Source of the DNA: Streptomyces sp. CB01881
GTDB lineage: Bacteria > Actinomycetota > Actinomycetes > Streptomycetales > Streptomycetaceae
NCBI RefSeq assembly: GCF_002953255.1
Contig: NZ_CP026498.1
Span: forward strand, 5,904,813-5,968,812
Direction of reading: 5' to 3'
Length of the DNA: 64,000 bases
The notes under the pieces are model-generated. The model saw only the letters and a program-made list of their open reading frames with translations, did no database searches and was not told the DNA's origin. Below are positions 7,994 through 16,500 of this stretch, piece after piece. How positions within the stretch are numbered: position 1 is the stretch's first letter; each line of letters starts with the position of its first letter. The position numbers were made by a program, and so were the translations under genes.

Positions 7994-8557
7994 TCACATC
8001 CCGCCGGTCGTCGAACCCGAGCCGCCCGACGACGTGCCAACACCCGCGTTCTTGGCAACCGCCTGCTGGGCGGCGGTCGCCTGCTCCTCGTTGCCCGCGT
8101 AGTTGGCCGCGGCCGTCGTGACCGACTTCTGCATCGCCGCGATCTGCTTCACGAAGACCTGGTGCATGTTCACGAGCTCGTTGTGAGCCCGCTGGTACGC
8201 CGACGTCAGATCGGTGGACTCCGAGAAGTTCTTGCCGAAGTTGTCCGCGTGCAGCCGCTGTTCCTGGAGGTTGTACGGCGCAGCCGCCGACCCCTCCATC
8301 GCCTGGAGCAGCGCCTCGATCTTCTTCGTGAAAGCCGTCAGGGTGTCCAGCTCGACCTGGACGTTCTTGCTGCCGAACGCGGCGACCAGATCCGAGGCGC
8401 TTGCGTTCGTCTGGACGGCGCGCACGACGGTGTCGGCCGCGCCGAAGATGGCACCGAAGCCGAACCAGCTGTTGCTGCTGTGGTCGCCACCGAGCGAGAA
8501 CGGCGTCTCGTCGGGCTTGGCCGTCCCCGTACCGTCGCCTGCAGGCGCGTCTGCCAC
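7994..8557 (-). CDS. small helical protein, putative ESX-type partner
   Basis: A 187-residue, mostly helical protein with no signal peptide or TM segment. The N-terminal 20 residues and the Gly/Ser-rich C terminus look flexible, and the middle contains long amphipathic helices (residues about 40-165). No classical WXG is seen, but its size, helical content and position before the WXG-type gene suggest a secreted partner or chaperone in the same type VII-like system. I set the start at GTG 8557, where GGAGAGGTGG lies about 6 nt upstream. The longer frame to 8614 lacks such support. It is the likely first gene of the three-gene unit. Confidence 0.7.
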   Translation of the reverse strand: MADAPAGDGTGTAKPDETPFSLGGDHSSNSWFGFGAIFGAADTVVRAVQTNASASDLVAAFGSKNVQVELDTLTAFTKKIEALLQAMEGSAAAPYNLQEQRLHADNFGKNFSESTDLTSAYQRAHNELVNMHQVFVKQIAAMQKSVTTAAANYAGNEEQATAAQQAVAKNAGVGTSSGGSGSTTGGM

Positions 8558-8790
8558 CGTAATCCACCTCTCCCCCGTGTGCGGGGCGGGCCGGAGGCCG
8601 CCGCACCGCAACACACCGTCAACTTCTCGGTCCTACAGTCGTACCCGGCGCACGCCGCCCGCCCTGGGGACGGCAGTCGCCTCAGCCATCGTAGCCACCG
8701 CCTCCGTCGGACCGGCAGGGCCCATGGCAGGACTGAGCGCGATCGGTACGAACTTGACACGTACAACGCCCGACCGCGCCCCACGACGCC

Positions 8791-8824
8791 GCATGGCCCG
8801 GCGCGCCGAGGCGCCGGGCCATGC
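8791..8824 (-). terminator. strong hairpin after ABC-F gene
   Basis: A perfect 14-bp GC-rich stem (8791-8804 with 8811-8824) with a 6-nt loop, 29 bp past the ABC-F stop. No T-run follows, as is common in Streptomyces terminators. Confidence 0.8.
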
Positions 8825-8852
8825 GGGTTGGACGGTCGAGGGCCGGCCGGGA

Positions 8853-10667
8853 TCAGACCTGCTCGGCCAGCTCCAGCCAGCTCAGCTCCAGCCCCTCCTT
8901 CTCCTCCCGGACGGCGCGCAGCTGCGTGTCCAGCTCGGCGACCTTGGAGAAGTTGGCGGCGTGCTCAGCGAGTTGGGCGTGCAGCTTGGACTCCTTCTCG
9001 TCCAGCTTGGCGATCTGCCGCTCCAGCTTCTGCATCTCCTTCTTCGCGGCCCGCGCGTCCCCGGCCGACAGCCCGGGGGCCGCCGTCTCGGAGGCCGGGA
9101 CCGAGGCGGCGGCGGAGGCGGCGGCCGCGGCGGCCATCCGGGCGCGCCGCTCCAGGTACTCGTCGACGCCGTTCGGCAGCATCCGCAGCTTCTGGTCGCC
9201 GAGCAGCGCGTGCACCACGTCCGTGGTCCGCTCGATGAAGAAGCGGTCGTGGCTGATGACGACCATCGAGCCGGGCCAGCCGTCGAGGAGGTCCTCCAGC
9301 TGGTTGAGGGTCTCGATGTCGAGGTCGTTGGTCGGCTCGTCGAGGAAGAGGACGTTCGGCTCGTCCATCAGCAGCCGGAGCAGCTGGAGCCGGCGCCGCT
9401 CGCCGCCGGAGAGGTCGCCGACGGGCGTCCACTGCTTGTCCTTGCCGAAGCCGAACTGCTCGCAGAGCTGGCCGGCGCTCATCTCCCGGCCCTTGCCAAG
9501 GTCGACGCGCGAGCGCACCTGCTCGATGGCCTGGAGCACCCGGGTGGTCGGGTCCAGCTCGGCGACCTCCTGGGAGAGGTAGGCCAGGCGCACGGTCTTG
9601 CCGACCTTGATGACGCCCGACGCGGGCTGCACGTCGCCCTCGGAGGCGTACGCGTCGCGCATGGCGCGCAGCAGCGAGGTCTTGCCGGCGCCGTTGACGC
9701 CGAGCAGGCCGATCCGGTCGCCGGGGCCGAGCTGCCAGGTGAGGTTCTCCAGCAGGAGCTTCGGGCCGGCCTTGACCGTGACGTTCTCCAGCTCGAAGAC
9801 GGTCCGGCCGAGCCGGGCGTTGGCGAACTTCATCAGCTCGCTCTTGTCCCGGACCTCCGGCACGTCGGCGATCAGGGCGTTGGCGGCCTCGATCCGGTAG
9901 CGCGGCTTGGAGGTGCGGGCGGGGGCGCCGCGGCGCAGCCAGGCGAGCTCCTTGCGGGCGAGGTTCTGGCGCTTCTGCTCCTCGACGGCCTCGATCCGGG
10001 AGCGCTCGGCGCGGGCGAAGACGTAGTCGGAGTAGCCGCCCTCGTACTCGTGCACGGAGCCGTGCTGGACGTCCCACATCCGGGTGCAGACCTGGTCGAG
10101 GAACCAGCGGTCGTGGGTGACGCAGACGAGGGCGGAGCGGCGGTTCTGGAGGTGCTGGGCGAGCCAGGCGATGCCCTCGACGTCGAGGTGGTTGGTGGGC
10201 TCGTCCAGGACGATGAGGTCGGGCGAGCCGAGGAGCAGCTTGGCGAGGGCGATCCGGCGGCGCTCGCCGCCGGAGAGCGGGCCGATCACGGTGTCCAGGC
10301 CGTCGGCGAAGCCGGGCAGGTCGAGGCCGCCGAAGAGGCCTTCGATGATGTCGCGGATGCGGGCGTCGCCGAGCCACTCGTGGTCGGCGCGGTCGGCGAT
10401 CACCTCGTGCCGGATGGTGGCCTCGGGGTCGAGCGAGTCGTGCTGGGTGAGGACGTCCATCTGGAGCCCGCCGGAGTGGGTGATCCGGCCGCCGTCCGGC
10501 TCCTCCAGCTTGGCGAGCATCCGGATCAGGGTGGTCTTGCCGTCGCCGTTGCGTCCGACGACACCGATCCGGTCCCCTTCGCTGACGCCGAGGCTGACCC
10601 CGTCCAGGAGGGCCCGGGTGCCGTAGACCTTCGTGACGGACTCGATGGTGGCGAGGTTGACGGCCAC
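8853..10667 (-). CDS. ABC-F family ATPase, Uup-like
   Basis: A 604-residue soluble protein with two fused ATP-binding domains and no membrane segments, as in ribosome-associated ABC-F translation factors. The first Walker A is GRNGDGKT (residues 38-45), with signature LSGGERRR and Walker B IVLDEPTNHLD. The second half repeats GVNGAGKT, LSGGERRR and LFLDEPTNDLD. The inter-domain P-site tRNA-interaction linker is Arg/Lys-rich. A C-terminal charged coiled coil (about 540-604) is characteristic of Uup-type members. It could be housekeeping or an antibiotic-protection factor. Its place beside ispE in a conserved block favours housekeeping. Confidence 0.92.
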   Translation of the reverse strand: MAVNLATIESVTKVYGTRALLDGVSLGVSEGDRIGVVGRNGDGKTTLIRMLAKLEEPDGGRITHSGGLQMDVLTQHDSLDPEATIRHEVIADRADHEWLGDARIRDIIEGLFGGLDLPGFADGLDTVIGPLSGGERRRIALAKLLLGSPDLIVLDEPTNHLDVEGIAWLAQHLQNRRSALVCVTHDRWFLDQVCTRMWDVQHGSVHEYEGGYSDYVFARAERSRIEAVEEQKRQNLARKELAWLRRGAPARTSKPRYRIEAANALIADVPEVRDKSELMKFANARLGRTVFELENVTVKAGPKLLLENLTWQLGPGDRIGLLGVNGAGKTSLLRAMRDAYASEGDVQPASGVIKVGKTVRLAYLSQEVAELDPTTRVLQAIEQVRSRVDLGKGREMSAGQLCEQFGFGKDKQWTPVGDLSGGERRRLQLLRLLMDEPNVLFLDEPTNDLDIETLNQLEDLLDGWPGSMVVISHDRFFIERTTDVVHALLGDQKLRMLPNGVDEYLERRARMAAAAAASAAASVPASETAAPGLSAGDARAAKKEMQKLERQIAKLDEKESKLHAQLAEHAANFSKVAELDTQLRAVREEKEGLELSWLELAEQV

Positions 10668-10784
10668 GTGTGCTGCGCTCCTGGGATCGGCGGTCTCGGG
10701 GCCGCCCCGGTCTCGCGGCGCGCCCCTTTCGGGGAAGGCCCCGATCTCCCCAGCCTAGTCGGCCGCCCCGGGCCCCCTCGCCCG

Positions 10785-10882
10785 CCGAGCACCGCTGTCG
10801 CTGCCCCGCCGTTCACCCGCCGAGCACCGGCACCGCTGTCCCGCGCTTCACCCGCCGAGCACCGGCACCGCTGTCCCGCGCT
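10785..10882. repeat. 35-bp tandem repeats copying the 3' end of ispE
   Basis: Two 35-bp units (10812-10846, 10847-10881), plus a partial one upstream at 10785-10811, are direct copies of the sequence that starts at the ispE stop. TTCACCCGCCGAGCACCG, which encodes the last ispE codons on the minus strand, occurs at 10812, 10847 and 10882. The gene tail, including a stop, therefore exists three times in a row. Confidence 0.85.
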
Positions 10883-11812
10883 TCACCCGCCGAGCACCGC
10901 CGCTCCCGGCACCGGCCCGTACGTCGCGTGCGCGGTGCGGCAGGTGCCGGACGCCCGCAGCGCCTCGGCGACGGCGGCCGCGGCGTCGGCGTCCTTGGCG
11001 AGGAAGGCGCAGGTCGGGCCGGAGCCGGAGACCAGGGCGCCGATCGCGCCGGCCTCGGTGCCGGCTCGCAGGGTGGCGGCGAGCGAGGGGCGCAGCGAGA
11101 GGGCGGCCTGCTGGAGGTCGTTGGTGAGCGCGCCGGCGAGGGCGACGGCGTCGCCCTCGGCGAGGGCGGCGAGCAGCGCCGGGTCGGCGTCGGGGGTGGG
11201 GATGTCGGTGTCGCGGGAGCCGGTGCCGGCCTCCTCGCGGAGGCGGTCGCACTCGCGGAAGACGGCCGGGGTGGAGAGGCCGCCGTCGGCGACGGCGAAG
11301 ACCCAGTGGAAGGTGCCGGCGGCGGGCAGCGGGTCGAGGATCTCGCCGCGGCCGCGACCGAGGGCGACGCCGCCGACCAGGGCGAACGGCACGTCGGAGC
11401 CGAGCTCGGCGGCCAGCTCCAGCAGGGTGCCGGCCGGGGTGTCGAGGCCCCAGAGCGCGTCGCAGGCGACCAGCGCCGCCGCGCCGTCCGCGCTGCCGCC
11501 GGCCATGCCGCCGGCCACCGGGATGGCCTTGGCGATGTGCAGGTGGACGTCGGGGTCGGCGAGGCCGTGGTGGGCGGCGAGCAGCTGGGCGGCGCGGGCG
11601 GCCAGGTTGCTGTCGTCGAGCGGGACGACGGCGGCGTCCGGGCCGGAGCAGCTGAGGGTGACGCCGTCGCCGGGCGTGCCGGCGGTGGCCGTCACCTCGT
11701 CGCCGAGGGCGACGGCGAAGAAGACGTTGGCCAGGTCGTGGAAGCCGTCGGCGCGCAGGCCGCCGACCCCGAGCTGGACGTTGACCTTGGCGGGGACCCG
11801 TACGGTGATCAC
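10883..11812 (-). CDS. ispE: 4-diphosphocytidyl-2-C-methyl-D-erythritol kinase
   Basis: GHMP-family kinase of 309 residues that phosphorylates CDP-ME at the 2-hydroxyl in the MEP pathway to isoprenoids. It shows the N-terminal AKVN substrate motif (residues 8-11), the glycine-rich ATP loop PVAGGMAGGSADGAAAL (about 98-113), LGSDVPF with the catalytic Asp, and GALVSGSGPTCAF near the C terminus. The usual GKRPDGYHEL stretch is GGLRADGFHDL here, a mild variation. Its ATG overlaps the rsmA stop by 4 bp, so the two are translationally coupled. The metG-tatD-rsmA-ispE order is conserved in actinobacteria. Confidence 0.96.
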   Translation of the reverse strand: MITVRVPAKVNVQLGVGGLRADGFHDLANVFFAVALGDEVTATAGTPGDGVTLSCSGPDAAVVPLDDSNLAARAAQLLAAHHGLADPDVHLHIAKAIPVAGGMAGGSADGAAALVACDALWGLDTPAGTLLELAAELGSDVPFALVGGVALGRGRGEILDPLPAAGTFHWVFAVADGGLSTPAVFRECDRLREEAGTGSRDTDIPTPDADPALLAALAEGDAVALAGALTNDLQQAALSLRPSLAATLRAGTEAGAIGALVSGSGPTCAFLAKDADAAAAVAEALRASGTCRTAHATYGPVPGAAVLGG

Positions 11813-12693
11813 TCGGACTCCGGCTTCGCGGGCTTGTGTTCGGCGATCGCGGCGAACTGCTCGACGGTCAGCATCTCGCCGCGCAGCTTGTGGTCGATGC
11901 CGGCGGCGGCGAGCGCCTGCTCGGCGCCGGCCGGGGAGCCGGCCCAGCCCGCCAGGGCGGCGCGCAGGGTCTTGCGGCGCTGGGCGAAGGCGGCGTCGAC
12001 GACCGCGAACACCTCGGTGCGGGTGGCGGTGGTCGTGGGCGGCTCGCGGCGGATCAGCGAGACGAGGCCGGAGTCGACGTTCGGCGCGGGCCAGAACACG
12101 TTGCGCCCGATGGCGCCGGCCCGCTTCACGTCCGCGTACCAGTTGGCCTTGACCGACGGGACGCCGTACACCTTGTTGCCGGGCTTGGCGGCGAGCCGGT
12201 CGGCGACCTCGCTCTGCACCATCACCAGGGTGCGCTCGATGGTGGGGAAGGTCGCCAGCATGTGCAGCAGCACCGGCACGGCGACGTTGTAGGGGAGGTT
12301 GGCGACCAGCGCGGTCGGTGCCGGCCCGGGGAGCTCGGTGACCTCCATGGCGTCGCTGAACACCAGGTCGAAGGCATCCGTCTTGCCGGGCATCCGCGCG
12401 GCCACGGTGTCCGGGAGGTGCTGTGCCAGCACGGGGTCGATCTCCACCGCCGTGACGTGCTTCGCGACCTCCAGCAGGGCCAGCGTCAGCGATCCGAGCC
12501 CGGGCCCGACCTCGACCACGGAGTCCTCGGCCGTCACCCCGCCCGCGCGGACGATCCGCCGCACGGTGTTGCCGTCGATGACGAAGTTCTGCCCGCGCTG
12601 CTTGGTCGGCTTCACGCCGAACGCGGCCGCCAGCTCCCGGATGTCGGCGGCGCCCAGCAGGTGGCTGTCAGAGGTGGGATCGGTGGTGCTCAC
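11809..12693 (-). CDS. rsmA: 16S rRNA (A1518/A1519) dimethyltransferase
   Basis: KsgA-type SAM-dependent methyltransferase of 294 residues that dimethylates two adenosines near the 3' end of 16S rRNA during small-subunit maturation. It shows QRGQNFVID (residues 32-40), SAM motif I EVGPGLGSLT (61-70), the acidic motif AVEIDP and catalytic NLPYN (132-136). The start is GTG at 12693. The much longer open frame upstream overlaps the neighbouring Uma2 gene out of frame and is not coding. The stop overlaps ispE by 4 bp. Confidence 0.96.
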   Translation of the reverse strand: MSTTDPTSDSHLLGAADIRELAAAFGVKPTKQRGQNFVIDGNTVRRIVRAGGVTAEDSVVEVGPGLGSLTLALLEVAKHVTAVEIDPVLAQHLPDTVAARMPGKTDAFDLVFSDAMEVTELPGPAPTALVANLPYNVAVPVLLHMLATFPTIERTLVMVQSEVADRLAAKPGNKVYGVPSVKANWYADVKRAGAIGRNVFWPAPNVDSGLVSLIRREPPTTTATRTEVFAVVDAAFAQRRKTLRAALAGWAGSPAGAEQALAAAGIDHKLRGEMLTVEQFAAIAEHKPAKPESE

Positions 12694-12721
12694 GCGCCAA
12701 GGATACGGGCGCGGCGGGTGC

Positions 12722-13297
12722 TCAGAGTTCGACGACGGCCGCGAGGTCGATCTCGACGGGGTAGGGCACCACGGTCCGCAGTACTCCTTCGTGCTGGGCG
12801 ACGGGCAGGTAGACGCCCTTCTCCTCGTCCCGGTGGAACTCGTGGACGATCGGGAGGTTGTCCAGGCCGCGCTCGACGCGCCAGTAGGACGGGATCCCCT
12901 TCTCGGCGTACTGGCCGGGCTTGCGGAAGCGGTCGTCGCTCCTGGAACCGTGCGAGACGACCTCGACAGCGAGGGCGACGGACTCGATTGGCAGGCACTC
13001 CAGCTCGAAGACGTCCAGGCCGGCCTTGTCGAAGACCACGACATCCGGCTTGACGGGGTTGTACTCGTCGACCAGGACGCAACGCTCGGTGATGACGGCG
13101 TACGGCGCCACCCGGGCGCCGAAGAGCGCGCGGTCCAACCCGGTGCGCACCTGGTCGTGCCAGAAGTTCGTCTGCCCCCGGACCACAATCACTCCGTCCA
13201 CCAGATCCCATTCGAACGGCAGGTCGAGTTCCTTGACCTGCTCGTACGTCCAGCCCTGGGACGGCGGATGCATCCAGTCGATCGGCTCAGCGGTCAT
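12722..13297 (-). CDS. Uma2-family (DUF820) PD-(D/E)XK nuclease-fold protein
   Basis: A 191-residue protein of the Uma2 family, which shares the restriction endonuclease-like fold. Candidate catalytic residues are the Asp in KPDVVVF, the Glu in ALAVEVVS and the Lys in GQYAEKGIPSYW, in the expected order. N-terminal features such as TYEQVKELDLPFEWDLVDGVIVV are also typical. The biological role of this family, very abundant in Streptomyces, is not settled. I chose ATG at 13297 because GGGAGGTGG lies just upstream, rather than an ATG eight codons earlier. It sits between tatD and rsmA, where other actinobacteria usually carry a resuscitation-promoting factor gene. Confidence 0.9.
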   Translation of the reverse strand: MTAEPIDWMHPPSQGWTYEQVKELDLPFEWDLVDGVIVVRGQTNFWHDQVRTGLDRALFGARVAPYAVITERCVLVDEYNPVKPDVVVFDKAGLDVFELECLPIESVALAVEVVSHGSRSDDRFRKPGQYAEKGIPSYWRVERGLDNLPIVHEFHRDEEKGVYLPVAQHEGVLRTVVPYPVEIDLAAVVEL

Positions 13298-13406
13298 CGC
13301 CACCTCCCTCACTGCACTCATGCTAGCCAGCGTCGCACTACGGCGAGGGTGCCGAATCGTTTCAGCGTGACCCGATATCCGTTCGACCGATGTCCGTTCG
13401 GCCGGA

Positions 13407-14285
13407 TCAGTACCCGAACGCCCTCGCCGTGTTCGCCGCGATGGCCGTGGCGAGCTCGTCCTCGTGCAGGCCCAGGGTGTCGGCCATCGACCGCACCGTG
13501 ACCGGGATCAGGTACGGGGCGTTGGGGCGGCCGCGGTAGGGGTGCGGGGTGAGGAAGGGGGCGTCGGTCTCGACCAGGACGCGGTCGAGCGGGGTGGCGG
13601 CGAGGGCGTCGCGCAGCGGCTGGTTGGCCTTGAAGGTGACCGGGCCGGCAAAGGAGAGGTACCAGCCGTGCTCGGCGCAGGTCTTGGCCATCGCGGCGTC
13701 GCCGGAGTAGCAGTGGAAGACGGTCCGCTCGGGGGCGCCCTCCTCCAGCAGGACGGCGATGACGTCGTCGTGGGCGTCGCGGTCGTGGATGACCAGGGCC
13801 TTGCCGTGCCGCTTGGCCATCTCGATGTGGCGGCGGAACGACTCCTTCTGGATCTCGACGCCCTCGGGGCCGGTGCGGAAGTAGTCGAGGCCGGTCTCGC
13901 CGACGGCGCGGACCTGCGGCAGTGCGGCGAGCGCGTCGATCTCGGCGAGGGCGGCGTCCAGTGCGGCGGCGCCGCCAGCCGGGCGCTGCTGCCCGGACCA
14001 GCCGTCGGGGTCGCCGAGGTAGATCCGCGGGGCCTCGTTGGGGTGCAGGGCGACGGCCGCGTGCACCTGCTCGAACTGGGCCGCCAGGTCGGCGGCCCAG
14101 CGCGAGCCGGGCACGTCGCAGCCCACCTGGACGACGGTGGTGACGCCGACCGACGCCGCGCGCGCCAGGCCCTCGGCGGGGGTGCCGGACTGCATGTCCA
14201 GGTGGGTGTGCGAGTCGGCGACCGCCACCGCCAGCGGGGCGGGCAGTGGCGGCGGCGTCGACCGGTTGTCGTCCTTCTTCGGCAT
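13407..14285 (-). CDS. tatD: TatD-family metal-dependent DNase
   Basis: A 292-residue amidohydrolase-fold hydrolase, related to proteins with 3'-5' exonuclease or D-aminoacyl-tRNA-type hydrolase activity. All metal ligands are visible: DSHTH (Asp24, His26, His28), Glu130 (AVGETGLDYF), His167 (VIHDRDA), His191 (VFHCYSGD) and Asp241 (ETDAPFLTP). The N-terminal 20 residues are a polar/Pro-rich extension. Its ATG overlaps the metG stop by 1 bp (TGATG), so it is translated in tandem with metG. Confidence 0.95.
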   Translation of the reverse strand: MPKKDDNRSTPPPLPAPLAVAVADSHTHLDMQSGTPAEGLARAASVGVTTVVQVGCDVPGSRWAADLAAQFEQVHAAVALHPNEAPRIYLGDPDGWSGQQRPAGGAAALDAALAEIDALAALPQVRAVGETGLDYFRTGPEGVEIQKESFRRHIEMAKRHGKALVIHDRDAHDDVIAVLLEEGAPERTVFHCYSGDAAMAKTCAEHGWYLSFAGPVTFKANQPLRDALAATPLDRVLVETDAPFLTPHPYRGRPNAPYLIPVTVRSMADTLGLHEDELATAIAANTARAFGY

Positions 14286-15925
14286 CAGGAGGCCGGCTTC
14301 TCTTCCAGGCGCGGGAACAGGATCTCGCCCTTGGTGACGGTGGCGCCGGCGGGCAGCCGGCCCCAGTCCGCCACGGTGGCGATGGTCTGCGCGGACAGTG
14401 CGCCGAGGCCGGCGGCGTCGGCGCCCAGCGAGTCCCAGAGCTTCTCGGCGGTGGCGGGCATCACCGGGTTGAGCAGGACGGCGGTGGCGCGCAGCGCCTC
14501 GGCGGCGGTGTAGAGGATGGTCGCGAGGCGGGCCCGGCCCTCCTCGGAGCCCTCCCCCTCCGACGACGCGGTCTTGGCGACCTTCCAGGGCTCCTGCTCG
14601 GTGAGGTAGCCGTTGACCTGCTTGACGAACTCGAAGACCGCGGCGATGCCGCCGGCGAAGTCCAGCTCCTCGCCGATCTTCCGGTCGGCCGTCTCGGCGG
14701 CCCTGACCAGCCCGTCGGCGACGGCCTGCTCGGCGTCACCGTGCGCGGCGGAGGCCGGCAGGGTCCCGTCGAAGTACTTGCCGACCATGGCCGCCACCCG
14801 GGAGGCCAGGTTGCCGAAGTCGTTGGCCAGCTCGGAGGTGTACCGGGCGGTGAAGTCCTCCCAGGAGAACGAGCCGTCGGTGCCGAACGGGATCGCCCGC
14901 AGGAAGTAGTAGCGGTAGGCGTCCACGCCGAAGTGCGAGGTGAGGTCGGTGGGCGCGATGCCGGTCAGGTTGGACTTGGACATCTTCTCGCCGCCGACCA
15001 TCAGCCAGCCGTTGGCGACGACCCGCTTGGGCAGCGGCAGGCCCGCGGCCATCAGCATGGCCGGCCAGATCACGGCGTGGAACCGCAGGATGTCCTTCCC
15101 GACCAGGTGCACGGAGGCCGGCCAGAGCTCGGCGAAGCGCTCCGGGTCGCTGCCGTAGCCGGCGGCGGTGATGTAGTTCTGCAGGGCGTCCACCCACACG
15201 TACAGGACGTGCTTGTCGTCCCAGGGCAGCGGCACGCCCCAGTTGAAGGTGGAGCGGGAGATCGAGAGGTCCTGGAGGCCCTGCTCGACGAAGCGGAGCA
15301 CCTCGTTGCGGGCGGACTCGGGCGCGATGAAGCCGGGGTTGGCGGCGTAGAACTCCAGCAGCTTCGGGCCGTAGGCGGAGAGGCGGAAGAAGTAGTTCTC
15401 CTCCTCCAGCCACTCGACCGGCTTCTTGTGGATCGGGCAGAGCTTCTCGCCCTCGGTGGCGCCGTCGAGCAGCTCGGCCGGGAGCTTGTACTCCTCGCAG
15501 CCGACGCAGTACGGGCCGGAGTAGCCGCCCTTGTAGATCTCGCCCTTGTCGTACAGGTCCTGGACGAACTCCTGCACCCGGTCGGTGTGCCGCTGCTGGG
15601 TGGTGCGGATGAAGTCGTCGTTGGCGATGTCGAGGTGCTGCCAGAGCGGCTTCCACGCCTCCTCGACCAGCTTGTCGCACCACTCCTGCGGGCTGACCCC
15701 GTTGGCCTCGGCGGTCCGCAGGATCTTCTGGCCGTGCTCGTCGGTGCCGGTCAGGTACCAGACCTTCTCGCCGCGCTGGCGGTGCCAGCGGGTCAGCACG
15801 TCACCCGCCACGGTGGTGTAGGCGTGGCCCAGGTGCGGGCGATCGTTGACGTAGTAGATCGGGGTGGAAACGTAGTACGCCGGGGTCGTGCCCCCGGTGG
15901 TGCTGTGCTCTGCAGTGGCCGCCAT
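14285..15925 (-). CDS. metG: methionyl-tRNA synthetase
   Basis: Class I aminoacyl-tRNA synthetase of 546 residues that charges tRNA-Met. It has HLGH (31-34), a zinc knuckle with Cys140/Cys143 and Cys163/His166, the methionine-pocket region and KMSKS (314-318). The helical anticodon-binding domain follows. The C-terminal tRNA-binding EMAP-like domain found in some MetRS is absent, as is usual in actinobacteria. The start is ATG at 15925. A TAAGCT box eight nt upstream raises the possibility of a leaderless transcript. Confidence 0.97.
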   Translation of the reverse strand: MAATAEHSTTGGTTPAYYVSTPIYYVNDRPHLGHAYTTVAGDVLTRWHRQRGEKVWYLTGTDEHGQKILRTAEANGVSPQEWCDKLVEEAWKPLWQHLDIANDDFIRTTQQRHTDRVQEFVQDLYDKGEIYKGGYSGPYCVGCEEYKLPAELLDGATEGEKLCPIHKKPVEWLEEENYFFRLSAYGPKLLEFYAANPGFIAPESARNEVLRFVEQGLQDLSISRSTFNWGVPLPWDDKHVLYVWVDALQNYITAAGYGSDPERFAELWPASVHLVGKDILRFHAVIWPAMLMAAGLPLPKRVVANGWLMVGGEKMSKSNLTGIAPTDLTSHFGVDAYRYYFLRAIPFGTDGSFSWEDFTARYTSELANDFGNLASRVAAMVGKYFDGTLPASAAHGDAEQAVADGLVRAAETADRKIGEELDFAGGIAAVFEFVKQVNGYLTEQEPWKVAKTASSEGEGSEEGRARLATILYTAAEALRATAVLLNPVMPATAEKLWDSLGADAAGLGALSAQTIATVADWGRLPAGATVTKGEILFPRLEEKPAS

Positions 15926-15933
15926 GGTCGGAA

Positions 15934-15939
15934 AGCTTA
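15934..15939 (-). promoter_or_regulatory. possible -10 box of metG, leaderless
   Basis: TAAGCT on the minus strand, 8 nt before the metG ATG, with no Shine-Dalgarno between. The matching -35 is weak, so this is only a candidate. Confidence 0.35.
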
Positions 15940-16034
15940 ATCGCGTGCGGGGGCCGCCCTCGACCGGGTTTCCCCGGCGTGCGGCCCCGTCACCGGCGGT
16001 CCCGCCACCTCCCGGACGGCCCCGCCACCACGGG

Positions 16035-16072
16035 GGTGGTCAGCCCGTCGCCACCGAGGTGGTCAGCCCGTC
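16035..16072. repeat. 23-bp direct duplication of a gene tail
   Basis: GGTGGTCAGCCCGTC occurs at 16035-16049 and again at 16058-16072. The second copy contains the stop codon (TCA at 16063-16065) of the zinc-ribbon gene. The first is a downstream copy, matching the pattern seen after ispE and after the response regulator. Confidence 0.7.
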
Positions 16073-16500
16073 AGCCGCGACCAGAGCCGGGCCAGGCGCC
16101 CGCGCGGCCGGGGCTCGCCCGCGTCCGCGGGGGCGGCCGCCGGGGCCCCGGCGGGCTCGGCGTGCGCCGAGAAGCCGGGGGCGTGGTGCCAGGGCTGGTC
16201 GGCGACGGTCACCCGGCCCTCGCGCATGATCCGGACGGTGTGGCCACCGCACCCCGGGCAGGTCGGCTTGAGCAGCGGGGACGGCACCCGGACACCGTTG
16301 GCGTGGTACTCGAACGCGACGTGCCCGTCCCGGGCCACGTGGTGCTCGATGTCGTACGCCTGCTCCCAGCCGTACCCGCAGCTCAGGCACGCGAAGGAGT
16401 AGGCCTCCCGGACGGTCTCCACGGGAGAGTGCGGCCGGCCGGTCAGGCCGGGGTCGCTCAGCGCGTTACCACCACGAGGGCTACCGATCGTCTCGCTCAT
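16063..16500 (-). CDS. zinc-ribbon protein of unknown function
   Basis: A 145-residue soluble protein. It has a two-knuckle zinc site, CLSCGYGW (about residues 37-44) and CPGCGG (about 80-85), with His-rich sequence between (YDIEHHVARDGH). The C-terminal third is Ala/Pro/Arg-rich and ends in a basic helix (GRLARLWSRLTG). Such proteins are common in Streptomyces and have no assigned function. Nucleic-acid or protein binding is only an inference from the zinc ribbon. I chose ATG at 16500, since the longer frame upstream is non-conserved in character. Confidence 0.8.
   Translation of the reverse strand: MSETIGSPRGGNALSDPGLTGRPHSPVETVREAYSFACLSCGYGWEQAYDIEHHVARDGHVAFEYHANGVRVPSPLLKPTCPGCGGHTVRIMREGRVTVADQPWHHAPGFSAHAEPAGAPAAAPADAGEPRPRGRLARLWSRLTG

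Noticed and set aside
8214..12152. A 1312-codon open frame on the plus strand
   Set aside because: It is antisense to the ABC-F, ispE and rsmA genes, has no domain or start signal, and reflects the lack of stop codons in GC-rich DNA.
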